From: Bos javanicus
Lineage: Eukaryota > Chordata > Mammalia > Artiodactyla > Bovidae
Direction: 5' to 3'
Length of the DNA: 64,000 nucleotides
Assembly: GCF_032452875.1 (NCBI RefSeq)
Contig: NC_083877.1
Span: forward strand, 48,409,724 to 48,473,723
Shown here: piece after piece, positions 1 to 12,498 of the stretch
Position numbering within the stretch: the stretch's first letter is position 1
How the letters are laid out: each line of letters begins with the position of its first letter
Notes under the pieces: model-generated
Seen by the model: only the letters and a program-made list of their open reading frames with translations
Databases searched by the model: none
What the model was told of the DNA's origin: nothing
Translations under genes and position numbers: made by a program

Positions 1-2228
1 CACTGTCACCACTACTATTCAACATAATTTTGGAAGTTTTGGCCTCAGCAATCAGAGCAGAAAAAGAAATAAAAGGAATCCAGATTGGAAAAGAAGAAGT
101 AAACTCTCACTGTTTGCAGATGACATTATTCTCTACATATAAAACCCTAAAGACTCCACCAGAAAATTACTAGAGCTGATCAATCAATATAGTAAAGTTG
201 CTGGATATAAAATCAACACACAGAAATCCCTTGCATTCCTATACACTAATAATGAGAAAATAGAAAGGGAAATTAAGGAAACAATTCAATTCACCATTGC
301 AACGAAAAGAATAAAATACTTAGGAATATATCTACCTAAAGAAATAAAAGACCTATATATAGAAAACTATAAAACACTGGTGAAAGAAATCAAAGAGGAC
401 ACTAATAGATGGAGAAATATACTATGTTCATGGATTGGAAGAATCAATATAGTGAAAATGAGTATACTACCCAAAGCAATCTATAGATTCAATGCAATCC
501 CTATCAAGCTACCAATGGTATTTTTCACAGAGGTACAACAAATAATTTCACAGTTTGTATGGAAATACAAAAAACCTCGAATGGCCAAACCGATCTTGAG
601 AAAGAAGAATGGAACTGGAGGAATCAACCTGCCTGACTTCAGGCTCTACTACAAAGCCACAGTCATCAAGACAGTATGGTACTGGCACAAAGACAGAAAT
701 ATAGATCAATGGAACAAAATAGAAAGCCCAGAGATAAATCCACGCACCTATGGACACCTTATCTTTGACAAAGGAGGCAAGAATATACACTGGAGAAAAG
801 ACAATCTCTTTAAAAACTGGTGCTGGGAAAACTGGTCAACCACTTGTAAAAGAATGAAACTAGAACACTTTCTAACGCCATACACAAAAATAAACTCAAA
901 ATGGATTAAAGATCTCAACGTAAGACCAGAAACTATAAAACTCCTAGAGGAGAACATAGGCAAAACACTCTCCGACATACATCACAGCAGGATCCTCTAT
1001 GACCCACCTTCCAGAATATTGGAAATAAAAGCAAAAATAAACAAATGGGACCTAATTAAACTTAAAAGCTTTTGCACAATGAAGGAAACTATAATCAAGG
1101 TGAAAAGACAGCCTTCAGAATGGGAGAAAATAATAGCAAATGAAGCAACTGACAAACAACTCATCTCAAAAATATACAAGCAACTCCTACAGCTCAACTC
1201 CAGAAAAATAAATGACCCAATCAAAAAATGGGCCAAAGAACTAAATAGACATTTCTCCAAAGAAGACATACAGATGGCTAACAAACACATGAAAAGATGC
1301 TCAATATCACTCATCATCAGAGAAATGCAAATCAAAACCACTATGAGGTACCATTTCACACCAGTCAGAATGGCTGCAATCCAAAAGTCTATAAGCAATA
1401 AATGCTGGAGAGGGTGTGGAGAAAAGGGAACCCTCTTACACTGTTGGTGGGAATGCAAACTAGTACAGCCACTATGGAGAACAGTGTGGAGATTCCTTAA
1501 AAAACTGGAAATAGAACTGCCTTATAATCCAGCAATCCCACTGCTGGGCATACACACTGAGGAAACCAGAAGGGAAAGAGACACGTGTACCCCAATGTTC
1601 ATCGCAGCACTGTTTATAATAGCCAAGACATGGAAGCAACCTAGATGTCCATCAGCAGATGAATGGATAAGAAAGCTGTGGTACATATATACAATGGAAT
1701 ATTACTCAGCCATTAAAAAGAATACATTTGAATCAGTTCTAATGAGGTGGACGAAACTGGAGCCTATTATTATACAGAGTGAAGTACACCAGAAAGAAAA
1801 ACACCAATACAGTATACTAACGCATACATATGGAATTTAGAAAGATGGTAACAATAACCCTGTGTACGAGACAGCAAAAGAGACACTGATGTATAGATCA
1901 GTCTTATGGACTCTGTGGGAGAGGGAGAGGGTGGGAAGATTTGGGAGAATGGCATTGAAACATGTATAATATCATGTATGAAATGAGTCGCCAGTCCAGG
2001 TTCAATGCACGGTACTGGATGCTTGGCGTTGGTGCACTGGGATGACCCAGAGGGATGGTATGGGGAGGCAGGAGGGGGGAGGGAGGAGGTAGGAGGGAGG
2101 AGGGTTCAGGATGGGGAACACATGTATACCTGTGGCGGATTCATTTTGATATTTGGCAAAACAAATACAATATTGTAAAGTTTAAAAATAAAATAAAATT
2201 TAAAAAAAAATAAAAAAAAAATTTAAAA
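1..2228 (+). mobile_element. Young bovine-type L1 LINE, 3' half with 3' UTR and A-rich tail
   Basis: The window opens inside the reverse transcriptase region of L1 ORF2 and runs through the ORF2 end, a 3' UTR and an A-rich tail (about 2185-2228). The 3' UTR carries a strongly purine-rich G tract at about 2060-2110, typical of L1 3' UTRs. The long uninterrupted ORF2 remainder suggests a fairly recent insertion. The 5' end is outside the window, so truncation cannot be judged. Confidence 0.93.
3..1840 (+). pseudogene. L1 ORF2 (endonuclease/reverse transcriptase) C-terminal part, broken
   Basis: ORF2 copies L1 RNA into DNA at a nicked target. The reading frame starts at base 3 with the LSPLLFN segment of the RT domain. 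The catalytic FADD box is at 113-124. Two lesions break it: one A appears to be missing near 99-104 (three As where L1 normally has four), shifting the frame before the FADD box, and a TAA at 140-142 replaces the usual GAA just after it. Downstream the frame is open from 143 to the stop at 1838-1840, covering the RT thumb and the cysteine-rich C-terminal region (RGCGEKGTLLHCWWEC at about 1410-1460). The longest ATG/GTG-type frame begins at 380, but this is only an internal codon. The product would not be a functional transposase. Confidence 0.9.
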
Positions 2229-3510
2229 CATTGTGCATCAAAGGTCACTATCAAGAAAATAAAAGACAACCCATAGAACAGGAGAAAATACTTGCAAATC
2301 ATGTGTGTTAAGGGTCAATCTAATATCCAGAGTATAAAAAGAACTCTTACAACTTAACAATAAAAAGATAAACAACCTAGTTAAAAATTGTTCAAAGAAT
2401 TTGAATAGACATTTCTTCAAAGGAGGTATAGAAATGGCCAATAGGCACGTGAAAATATTCTTAACATCATTAGCTGTTATGGAAGTGCATAGCAAAGCTA
2501 TGAGATATGAGATATCATTTCATGTCCACTAGAATGGCTGTCCGGAGAAGGCAATGGCACCCCACTCCGATACTCTTGCCTGGAAAATCCCATGGATGGA
2601 GGAGCCTGGTAGGCTGCAGTCCATGGGGTCACCAGGAGTCGGACACAAATGAGCGACTTCACTTTCACTTTTCACTTTCATGCATTGGAGAAGGAAATGG
2701 CAACCCACTCCAGTGTTCTTGCCTGGAGAATCCCAGGGACGGGGGAGCCTGGTGGGCTGCCGTCTATGGGGTCGCACAGAGTCGGACACGACTGAAGTGA
2801 CTGAAGCGACTTAGCAGCAGCAGCAACGGAATGGCTGTCATCATAGTAATTTTTTAATGGAAAAATAAGAAGTATCAGCAAGAATTTGTTGAAACTAGAA
2901 CTTGCATACACTGTTGCTGGAAATATAAAATGGTATAGCTATTTCCAAATGGAAAACAATTTGGTAGTTTCTCAGAAAGTGAGAGTTTCCATATGATGCA
3001 AGAATTCTTCTCTTTAGTTACAATGCAAGAGAATTGAAAATATATGTTCATATAATAGTAAATGTTTATAGTAAATGTTTTATTCATAAGGGACAAACAA
3101 TAGGAAAAAAACCAAATGTCCATCACGGGATGAAAGGATTAATGAAATGTGGTGTAGATGTACAGTGGGATATTCCCAGCCATAAAGAAAGGAACAAAGT
3201 ACGAATATATTCTACCACATGGATGAACCTGGAAGATATTACACTAAGAGAAGCCAGATCACTAAAGTTCACATTTCACATGATGACATTTATATGAAAT
3301 ATGCAGAATAGGTCACTCCATAGAGACAGAAACTAGATTAGTGATTCCCAGGAGATACAGGTGATGGGGACCAGGAGTGAGTGCTAACAAGTACAGGTTT
3401 TGTTTTGGAAGACTGAACATGTTCTGCAATTAGGTATTTGTGATAGCTGGCCAATGTTGCAAAGATACCTTAAAAACCCACACAATTTAAAATTATATAT
3501 TTTAAAATAA
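2229..3510 (+). mobile_element. Old L1 (L1M-type) 3' fragment, split by a BOV-A2
   Basis: Diverged L1 ORF2 end and 3' UTR in + orientation, for example the matches around 'gggaccaggagtgag' and the segment about nuclease-style 'ccaaatgtccatc' at 3112-3124. Frames are full of stops. The 2543-2828 SINE interrupts it, so the L1 is older than that SINE. Subfamily is not assignable by eye. Confidence 0.75.
2543..2828 (+). mobile_element. BOV-A2 SINE with 11-bp target duplication
   Basis: Two Bov-A monomers in tandem joined by the (CTTTCA)-like linker, ending in an AGC-repeat tail. Flanked by exact copies of GAATGGCTGTC at 2532-2542 and 2829-2839. It interrupts an old L1. Confidence 0.95.
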
Positions 3511-3532
3511 GAAATTCTATGTCATGAATTTT

Positions 3533-3810
3533 CAGTTCAGTTCAGGTGCTCAGTCATGTCCGACTGACTCTTTGTGACCCCATGGACTGCAGCACACCAG
3601 GGTTCCCTGTCCATCACCAACTCCCCGAGCTTCCTCAAACTTACGTCCATGGAGTCAGTGATGCCATCCAACCATCACATCCTTTGTCATCCCCTTCTCC
3701 TGCCTTCAATCTTTCCTAGCATCAGGGTCTTTTCCAATGAGTCATTCTTCCCATCAGGTGGCCAAAGTATTGGAGCTTCAGCTTCAGCATAGGTCCTTCC
3801 AATAAAATTA
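3533..3810 (-). mobile_element. BovB LINE 3' end, 15-bp target duplication
   Basis: Reverse-complement of the BovB 3' terminus including its short tail repeat (TGAAC units, read as TTCAGTTCAG on +). Flanked by exact copies of TATGTCATGAATTTT at 3518-3532 and 3811-3825, so this is a clean 5'-truncated insertion. Confidence 0.93.
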
Positions 3811-3879
3811 TATGTCATGAATTTTGTCTCGATATGAGAAAAAAGGTTTTGAAAAAAAAGAAAATCAGTTGAAGACGTA

Positions 3880-4028
3880 AGTGTGTGTTTATTTCTGGGC
3901 TCTCTAGTCCGTTCCATTGATGTTTGTTTCTTATATCAATACCACCTCATCTTGATTATTGTAGCTTTATTGTAAGCTTTGAAGTTAGAAGTTTTCCAGC
4001 TTTATTATTCTTTTTCAAGATGATGTTG
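3880..4028 (-). mobile_element. L1 ORF2 fragment, antisense
   Basis: The stretch resembles the antisense of the L1 ORF2 region commonly read as 'ctgggctctctagtc...ttccattgatgt', followed by 'attgtagctttattgtaagc'. It is short and diverged. Confidence 0.55.
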
Positions 4029-4324
4029 GAGAGTTTGCATAACCCTTGCTTTTAGTAACCCAGGTGCGTGCTTTTCCATTTCACAGCAAGCACGCATCAG
4101 CGCAGGAGAACATTCTTGTACCTGCTGTCCATTTCTTAGCATAACAAATTGAAAAAACAAATGTGCTTTCGTGGCTCTGATTTGCTTATATTCACAGAAG
4201 TCAATAGTTCCTTCAATATTTTATCAAGATCAAAAGGAACATCATTCACTCCCAATTGCCTTTTTTGAATAATCAGTCTGTGGATTGGTGTTCAGATAAA
4301 AACCTCTGAGTGTCTGTGGTAATA

Positions 4325-4662
4325 CATTTTCTTTTTAAAATTTTTATTCATTTATTAAAATTTATTTATTTTTATTTTTGGCTGTGCTGGGTCTTCACTG
4401 CTGCATGCAGGCTTTCTGTAGTCGCGAGCAGAGATTACTTTCTAGTTATGGTGTTCAGGCTTCTCATTGTGGTGGCTTCTCTTGTTACGGAGCACAGGCT
4501 CTAGGCACGGGGGCTTCCGTAGTTGTGACTTATGGGCTCTAGAGCATTCGGGGTCAGTAGTTGTGGCGGGAGGGCTTAGTTATCCCTCACGTATAAGTTC
4601 TTCCTGGACCGGGGATCAAACCTGTGTCCCCTCATATCACTGGACCACCAGGGAAGCCCAAG
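4325..4662 (-). mobile_element. CHR-type tRNA-Glu-derived SINE
   Basis: Read on the minus strand it begins with a 'gggcttccctggtggtccag' style tRNA-derived head (seen on + as CTGGACCACCAGGGAAGCCC at 4639-4658) and ends in an A/T-rich tail at 4325-4380. This is the cetartiodactyl CHR family rather than Bov-tA, because the body after the tRNA head differs. Confidence 0.7.
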
Positions 4663-5645
4663 GTAGTACAATTTCTTTTTTGAGTACATGCCTGGTGTTC
4701 CATCAATATTTATTACAATGTACCTTTTCCAGTTTTATCTTAGTTCAGAAAATGGTATTACCTAAACTCTTGTACGTGAATTTGTTAGTGATTCACAAAC
4801 AAAAGTTTATGTCGTAATATGTCAGGACCTGACATGTACACTATAGATGGCTATTTTTCTCCCGATTGTGGGCCTTTGCTATGTGAGAAAATCATTTTCT
4901 TTTACATCGTATGCCACTGTTGTCTTGCCATGTCCATCTTTATCCCTTGATAAAGGAATTTTTCCAATAGCTTGTTCTAAGTATAATATTTGTTATATTG
5001 GGGATCACTTTATAAGCTTTTCAGGAGTGACACTTGCTTCCTGTCATGCTGTAAAGAATGAGACTTTGAAGGACACTTCTGTAGTTTTGGTTTCTTCTTT
5101 GCCTTTAGCAACAACAAACATCCATTTTGTGCTGGAAAACAGTATTTTGTGTATATTATGGAAAATCTAAATGTGTTTACTAGAGAAGTCAGTATGTTTA
5201 GAGATTTTTTTAATGCGTTTTCTACCACTATTTGAAAATTTCACATCAGACGAGACATTCAGAATTGAGAGTGAATGGCTGGCTGGCTCAATAAAATCTA
5301 ATTTTCAGATTCATCACACTTCTCTCTATTATCTTTTTCTTTTTTTGAATGTGTGTGAAAAATCATCACACTTTTAGCTATATGAGACTAAAATTTATTG
5401 TGTATTTAACACACAGACTCACAGTGTCTGCACTGGGACTGTTCACTCTTCATGTTTTAGACATTGTTTTGAATTCTGTTTTTTGTTTTGTCACCACTCA
5501 TGTGCTTCAGTCAGTGACTTCTGAATTAGTGATCATTTTAATTTATTGGAAATATAATAATAGACTAACAATAATAAATGCATATTTCATAAACAAATAT
5601 GATAACATATAAGAGACACAAAAATGTTTTAGCCAGTAGTAACTG
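4663..5645. other. Unique AT-rich stretch, no feature seen
   Basis: No repeat family, splice structure or conserved reading frame recognised. The longest frames (about 107 to 116 codons) show no domain and have no support. Confidence 0.5.
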
Positions 5646-5649
5646 TGGG

Positions 5650-5815
5650 TAGAGAAGATCCCCTGGAAGAAGAAATGGCAACTCACTCCAGTATTCTTGC
5701 CCGGGAAATCCTATGGACAGAGGAGCCTGGCAAGCTTCAGTCCATGGGGTTGCAAAGTGTTGGACACCACTGGGCACACACATGCCCACACACACACACA
5801 TACACACCTGTACCA
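5650..5815 (+). mobile_element. Bov-tA-type SINE fragment with (CA)n
   Basis: Lacks the tRNA head and starts at the 'gaagatcccctgg' junction. The Bov-A body follows, then a CA-rich run at about 5772-5808. Confidence 0.85.
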
Positions 5816-6774
5816 GTTACCTGAAATTAGCTACAATAGAATAATACAATTCTATTAGTGCATAACCAACATTTAAGAATATAGTGATTCAGGTTATAAC
5901 TCAATCTCTAGAAAATCATAATTAACCTCATATTTCAAATGTATATAAACAGAATTTTTAAAACCTTTTCCTCTGAAACTGCAAAAGATCTGGTGAACAT
6001 GTGATAGATTACCAGAGACCAAGATGTCCAAGACCCACCTGAGAATAGTGGTTTATAGGCTCACTTCTCTATTGAGACACATAATCAAAGTATTTAAATG
6101 TGATGAACTCACAAGCCTGTCTTTTTTAAATGCTTCACTGATTTGTTACCCAACTTTCCTAACAATCTGTCCTGTTGCTTGTTGAACAAGCTATAGTTCT
6201 TAAATACCTCCCAGGCTGCTGAACTTCATGCATGGCTAAACTCCTGTCCAGAAAGCTTCTATAAACTTATATTTCCTACCAGATATGTGTGAAGAGAGTC
6301 TGTCTCCCCAACTTTTCACCAACTCTGGGTAAAGATAAGTTGCATTTCATATGATGCTTATATTCTAAAGATAGCACTTAACACAAAAAAAATTAGATGC
6401 AGCCCAAATGACTCTTGAAGACCTTTTACATTGTTCATGAAATATGGAGAGATAAGGCCATATCTCCTGTCTCCAGTGCAATAGAGAGCTCAGGCTTATT
6501 GAGTAGAATATGGGTTAAAATAAAATAGTTTTCATTGTGATTTTTTTCTCTCTTTATATCAATTTGTTTTTGACTATATTATTATTGTTTTGTGCATTGC
6601 CCTTTGTCATGTTTTAATTTGAAACTGTCATCTTTTCCTTATATTAAGGATGTGATTACCTTTGTATTATGTCTGTAGTTGGGATATGTTTCCTAATATG
6701 CCATCTCTGCATGGTGTGGCATGTGTGTTATACACATGTATATGTGTGTATGTGTGTTCTGTTTATGACCCTTT
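5816..6774. other. Unique AT-rich stretch, no feature seen
   Basis: No recognised gene or repeat. A short TG-rich tract (about 6720-6760) lies near the right end. Confidence 0.5.
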
Positions 6775-6787
6775 CCACTTCTAAATT

Positions 6788-7062
6788 TGGAGAAGGCAAT
6801 GGCACCCCACTCCAGTACTCTTGCCTGGAAAATCCCATGGATGGAGGAGCTTGGTAGGCTGCAGTCCATGAGGTCGTGAAGAGTCGGACACGACTGAGTG
6901 ACTTCACTTTCACTTTTCACTTTCATGCACTGGAGAAGGAAATGGCAACCCACTCCAGTGTTCTTGCCTGGAGAATCCCAGGGACGGGGGAGCCTGGTGG
7001 GCTGCCGTCTATGGGGTCGCACAGAGTCGGACACGACTGAAGTGACTTAGCAGCAGCAGCAG
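6788..7062 (+). mobile_element. BOV-A2 SINE with 13-bp target duplication
   Basis: Dimeric Bov-A body with AGC-repeat tail, flanked by exact CCACTTCTAAATT at 6775-6787 and 7063-7075. Confidence 0.95.
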
Positions 7063-7075
7063 CCACTTCTAAATT

Positions 7076-8790
7076 AAGTATGTAACATCCTAAGTGTAGT
7101 CATAGAATACTTCTATTTTTCATATTTGAATTTTTAATCTTTATGAAATTCCTTTTTATATGTCTAGCATGAGGTAAGCATCAAAGTTTACTTTTCCTCA
7201 AGAACCTAAACTGTTATCTCCCGAAGGACATCCTTAAAAGTTCTCTGATATTTTTATATTTTCCTGTTCGGGTTTTCATACAAGAGTTTCAGTTGTTAGT
7301 AATCTAAAAGATAGGAAAAAATCAAGACATATTTTTTTCTGTAACACACTTGTGCCCAGGGCTTTTCCTTCCTCTTGGAGGAGAGTGGTGCTACTTCAAT
7401 GATTTGATTACAAATAAGACAATGGAGAAAAGAAAGAAAGCTCTTTAATCCTGTGACAAAAGATGTTATTTATCCCTCAAAATCGGTTCTTGCCTTCCTC
7501 CTTAGTAGCAGAACTCCCAATTCTTAGCTGAGTACATGACCAATCAGAATAAAGACTATTTAATTACAAACTTCCTGGAAGCTGGGAATTATCTGGTTTT
7601 TCTGAAATGTCTTTAAAGGTAGAAAGCATGACCTGCCTTCCCTCTACTTCTTTATTGCTGGCTAGGATGAGGACATGATGGCAGGAGCTAAAGCAGCAAT
7701 GTTGAATTCTGTGGCATCATGTTAAAGAGTCCAGAGCAATCAGACAAAATTAGCCTGAGTCCCTGAATTTGTTGATCTGGCATTTTAGTCCTGGACTATC
7801 TGCTCCTTCTCTCCAAGAAGCAGAATTAACTTCTAACTAGGGTAAAACATCATTGTTCTGGATTAGATTACTTTTATATATAGCCAAACTTAATCCTAAA
7901 TGATATAGAAACATAGAAGAGAGCTTATGTTTTATTCACAGGACTTGACACTGGAGCTGGAACATAGTAAACACTCAATAAATGCTTGTAGGAGGCATAT
8001 ATGTCCATTTATGGGCAAGATAATAGCGAATCTGAGAATTTCAGGAGGTTGACATACATACATTTCATATCTTTCACATTTGGGCAAGTGACTTTGAGAC
8101 TTTAAAGAAAATAGTATATCCTCCCAGCCATGTTTTGCACAATAATCATCCTTTGTTGGCAACCCTTTAGAAGGCCCTCTTTTGTTTGACTTTTATTTTC
8201 TAAGAATGGGTGAATCTGGGAGTGCTTGCCACCTTTTTGATACATTTTTCCCTTGGCTCATACTATAAATGCGGGATGGTGAGTTATCTAGAATAGAGCC
8301 CAGCCAAGCTCTGGCACTGTGGTGACAGCTCTTTGCTAGGTTTATGCACCTATTTAATTGCAGTTACATCCTTCTCCGTTCCCTGGGGGCCCATCTTTAT
8401 GGAGAAATAGGCAGTTGGCCGAGGATGTTGGAAGTGAACATTTTTTGCTAATTATTTAATTTTCGTCTGGCACAAACTAAAGCCTCTTAAGTTTAGTGAG
8501 AACTGTAAGTCAATTACCTTCCTTTGCTACCAAGGAGCCTACCACTTAGAACTCAAACAAACACACAGCTCTATTCTTGCCCTTGTCTTCCACCTCAGCC
8601 AATGAAACTGCTTTTTTCTTTTACCTGCTGTTCATGGAATAATGAGAGTGAGCACCTCCAGCTTCTGTTGATTTGAGGCATCCGTAAAAATGGAGGGTAG
8701 ACAAAAGTACTGGCGTCTCACACCTCCATTCTGGCATGTACTCACTCCTTCCTTTATTTCATCTCCAGTTTATCAAGTACCCACAATAAC
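7076..8790. other. Mostly unique 5' flanking DNA
   Basis: No gene recognised. A short 'aacactcaataaatgctt' motif at about 7970-7987 looks like a MIR or L2 3' end, too short to classify. Confidence 0.5.
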
Positions 8791-8905
8791 TCAGCAAGGA
8801 AGATGTTAGAAAAGTGGGACTTAGAGAGCTGAAATTATTCACCCAATGCCACACAGCTAACAAGTGGCAAAGTTAGGGTTTGCAGACAGTTTGCCCAGGT
8901 TCTGA
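8790..8905 (-). repeat. MIR SINE remnant
   Basis: Contains the MIR core in reverse orientation, 'gccacacagctaacaagtgg' at about 8850-8869 followed by 'aaagttagggtttgcagac'. Confidence 0.65.
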
Positions 8906-9039
8906 TGTTGGCCCCAGACCATGGTTATGTTACCCTTACTGTTAAGAAAGTCTTTACCTTCCTTCTTTTCTTAACAAACTCCTATTCACCTTTCAACACA
9001 CAGCACAGGTGCTGCTTTCTCAGAAAAAAGGTGAAAGGG

Positions 9040-9242
9040 GAAGTGTTAATTGCCCAGTCATGTCCAACTCTTTGCAACCCCATGGACTGTAGCCCACCAG
9101 GCTCTCTGTCCGTGGGATTTCCCAGGCAAGAATACTGGAGTGGGTTGCCATGGCTTCTCCAGGGGATCTTCCCAACCCAGTGATTGAACCCATATCTCCT
9201 ACATTGCAGGCGAATTGTTTACCATCTCAGCCACCAGGGAAC
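9040..9242 (-). mobile_element. Bov-tA SINE
   Basis: Complete element in reverse orientation: Bov-A body, then the tRNA-Glu-derived head ending in 'cagccaccagggaa' at about 9228-9241. Confidence 0.9.
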
Positions 9243-9344
9243 GTGATCCCTAATGCTAGCACGGAGGCTCTCTGTGCTTCTGCAACTATCAGCATCTTTA
9301 TTCAAATAAAATGTTTATTTTAAACACTGCATTTACTGTGTGTC

Positions 9345-9510
9345 ATAAATGTTTACATGGATTACCTATGTTAGTTCTCACAAGCCTTCTCAAGGAGGTT
9401 ACTATGTCTGTGGACAATTTCTGAAGAGGAGACTTGAATAAACAGAACTAAGGGTGCAAATCCAGGTCTTTTTGATTCTGGAGCCTGTGCATCATGGTGT
9501 AATGAACTAC
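9345..9510 (-). repeat. MIR SINE remnant
   Basis: Diverged MIR signature: 'gttagttctcacaagcc' followed by 'gcaaatccaggtctttttgattctgg'-like 5' half in reverse orientation. Confidence 0.5.
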
Positions 9511-11292
9511 AATGGATTTATTTATTCATATGTCCCTCACAACTCTACATTCCTTAAGACCAGAGACAGTTTGTATTCACTCTGTGCTCTCAGCAGATAG
9601 CACAGGATGACACAGAACAAGCGTTAGCTCACCTGATTTAAATCTCCCTCCCTCTCTTCTGGCTCTTGACTGGGTTACTGTTGTAGGAGGTGGGAATTAA
9701 CTTATGGGAATAGACATAGTTCCCCCAAAATTGCACATACCATAAAAAAGAGAGACCTATAGATTCATCTTCCTATAGCATATACATACTCACAACTTGG
9801 CTGAACCCTTCTACAGGCACTCCTAGTTATACGAACCAAAATATCTTTCAAGGAAGTTCTCGCACAGGATTGCCTCCTATGGTCTGGCCATCATTAGCTG
9901 GTTTACCAAATATTTCCAGTGTTTCCTTCTGAAAATGTGTTAGGCTCTCCCTTCATTGACCCCTGAGTAAGGCGAGCACATTTGACATGACCACATAGTA
10001 TAGTTGGAGTGCCAAGTGTTACTTCAGGTGAAAGTTTGAAGGGCCCTGACCTGATTTCTCACTGGTCCAGTGGCCAGCAGTATTTGAAGTGGTACTATGA
10101 GGGGTAGCTTCCCACCTCTGATGGACAATGAATATTAGGATGAGCAAGACACAGTTCTTGGTTATTATAAGCTGTTAAGACTGGACAGTTGATTACATTC
10201 ACTGTATAACAGTCTATCCTGATGGAGACACTGTTGAAAGTCTCCAGTAAGTGGCTCTTGGCATTTTTATCTTACATTGAGGAATTAAAAAGAGTCATTA
10301 CAGTGAGACCTAACCCCAAAAGCTTTAGACCTACAGGAAGTTTAATGACAGTCGTAAAGCTGCAGAAAGTTCTGATTCAAAGAGTATGCCAATCATCTGT
10401 TCTCATCACCACTGGAGGCAGAGAAGGTTGAAATGAGCCCAATCTGATAGGGTCTAAGTTAGATAAGCAGACATATTCTGAAGGTCAATGGGTGGAATGA
10501 TCTTCTGGAACCTCCTTGCTTGTGCTCTTTTGAAATCAACAAACATGTCACCATTGCCTGAGACTGGGTGGTGAGAGTGTGCTGGGAGGGTGGGGAGAAG
10601 CTGCTGCCCTTGAGGAGAGCCTTCTGGCTTTATGATTTCATATCTTCAATCTTGGCTGGTTAGAAGATTCATTTATATATTTAACCAGATTTTTCCCAGG
10701 GTGTAAATTCCCCCCAGAGATAAATTAAACACTTTTAGGGATACAATCATTCTGTGAGGCCACTAGGGTACTATTCAGTGCTTTGCAGCAGCAATTTACC
10801 AGATGGTACCCTGGTGACTTGAGGAGTGAGAGCGCATCTGTAACAGGGCTTCCTTCGCATCCAAGGATGCACTCTCAGAATTCTGCCTGAAATGCATGGA
10901 CAGCCTAGGGTGGAAAGTGGGAAGAGCAAGGCCCCCTGCTTGCTCTTCTGTTTCCATCACACTCTCATGCTGGGCTGCTGTGTCAGTGGGAGATAAGCCA
11001 AGGTGAATGAGTGAAGGAGGGAACTCAGCTGAGTATGTGCTGATTAGAGACACCTCCCTGGGGATCATCTCTCCCTGAGGGGTCTGCTGTGCTGCCCAGG
11101 ACCCCAGATATCAAGGATTTTTCCTGGACCATGGTCCCAGAGAGATGTCAATGCTTTTGTCCTGCCTTCTCTCCAGCGCCCATCAACATATAACCCTGTT
11201 ACTTTTCCTTCTTTGAGGATATGACATTCATTTATTCATTCACTCAACAGTTACCCACTACTTATTATATTTAGCATAAAGTCTTAGTTAAT
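9511..11292. other. Unique 5' flanking DNA, no feature seen
   Basis: No repeat or gene recognised on either strand. Frames of up to 90 codons are present but show no domain. Confidence 0.5.
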
Positions 11293-11770
11293 TGCACAGT
11301 TTCTTGATTGAGATGGACCTGGGTTTAAATCTTGGCTCTACTACATATTAGCCTCCTGCCTCTATGCCTCACTTTGAAGTGAAAGTCGCTCAGTGTCCAA
11401 CTCTTTGCAACCCCATGGACTATACAGCCCATGGAATTCTCCAAGCTACAATACTGGAGTGGGTAGCCTTTCCCTTCTCCAGAGGATCTTCCCAACCCAG
11501 GGATCAAACCCAGGTCTCCTGCATTGCAGGCGGATTCTTTAGCAGCTGAGTCACAAGGGAAATCCAAGAATACTGGAGTGGGTGAGCCAGGAATCCGAGG
11601 TCTCCTGCATTACAGGTGTATTCTTTACCAACTGAGCTATCAGGGAACTTTACCCATCTGTAAAATAGGGGTAATAAAATTGCCATCTTCGGGGCATTAC
11701 AGTAAGGATTAAATGAATAAATGTATGAAAAATGTTTAATAGTGTTGAGCACAGAATAAATATTAATTCT
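11293..11770 (+). repeat. MIR SINE split by Bov-tA copies
   Basis: The 5' half is at about 11305-11372 ('cctgggtttaaatcttggctct') and the 3' half resumes at about 11649 ('cccatctgtaaaatagggg' to 'gagcacagaataaat'). The two halves join into one MIR once the inserted Bov-tA material is removed. Confidence 0.75.
11376..11648 (-). mobile_element. Bov-tA SINE plus a second partial Bov-tA
   Basis: A near-complete Bov-tA in reverse orientation (to about 11565) is followed directly by a second, internally deleted tRNA-head segment (about 11566-11647, ending 'gctatcagggaac'). This is either two insertions or a local rearrangement. Confidence 0.85.
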
Positions 11771-11803
11771 TCTTATTACCATCTTACCAGTTATTACCAG
11801 TAT

Positions 11804-12013
11804 GTGCCAGGCTCCCCCGGTGGCTCAGTGGTAAAGAATCTGCCCGCCAATGCAGGAAACATGGGTTCAATCCCTGGGTCAAGAAGATGGCCTGGAGAAG
11901 GAAATGGCAACTCACTCCAGTATTCTTGCTGGAAAATCCCATGGACAGAGGAGCCTGGCAGTCTACAGTCCGTGGGGTTGCCAAGAGTTGGATATGACTG
12001 AATGATTAAACAA
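11804..12013 (+). mobile_element. Bov-tA SINE
   Basis: The head at about 11810 shows the tRNA-Glu-like region with a B-box-like GGGTTCAATCCC at about 11863-11874. The Bov-A body then ends at 'gactgaatgattaaac'. Confidence 0.92.
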
Positions 12014-12095
12014 TAACTGTATGCGCCAGGCATTGAAGTACCAGGGATATAAATATAATAAGAACCTGGTTCTTACACTCAAGACACTCACAGTC

Positions 12096-12258
12096 TAGAG
12101 CTGTGCTTCTTGAAGTGTGGTCTGGGACCACCATCAGCAGCATCACCTGGGAGCTTGTTAGATGGATGAATTCTCAGACCCCCACCCAGACTTACTGAAT
12201 CAGAAAATCTAGAGCCCAGCAGTCTGTTTTAACAAGCCCTCCAGGGGACTCTGACCCT
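12096..12258 (+). repeat. MER5A (hAT-Charlie) remnant
   Basis: Recognisable body: 'cttgaagtgtggtctgggac', then 'atcacctgggagcttgttag', 'actgaatcagaaaatct' and 'ttaacaagccctccagg'. Confidence 0.85.
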
Positions 12259-12498
12259 CACTTTATATTAGAGGAATATGAGTATCTTATATCTCCAGAG
12301 TACTTAAACTATAGAAAATGTTGTTACATGTTTTTAATGCTCGTAGCAGTCCTGCAAAGGAGCAATGGTCATTTCCCCCATTTCCAATTGAGGAGTGGAA
12401 GGTTCTGTAGCAGAAGTAGCTGGCTCACTAAGCATTTGTGCTTGAGTATCCCTCCCTCAGGAGTCGTGATCTTCCAACAATTTAGAATGAATCTCTAT

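Noticed and set aside
380..1840. A 486-codon open frame that could be taken as a gene
   Set aside because: It is the C-terminal remainder of L1 ORF2; its apparent start is an internal codon, and a frameshift and stop lie just upstream.
11804..12013. tRNA-like heads in this and other Bov-tA elements
   Set aside because: These are tRNA-Glu-derived SINE promoters, not functional tRNA genes; no cloverleaf with an intact anticodon arm was apparent.
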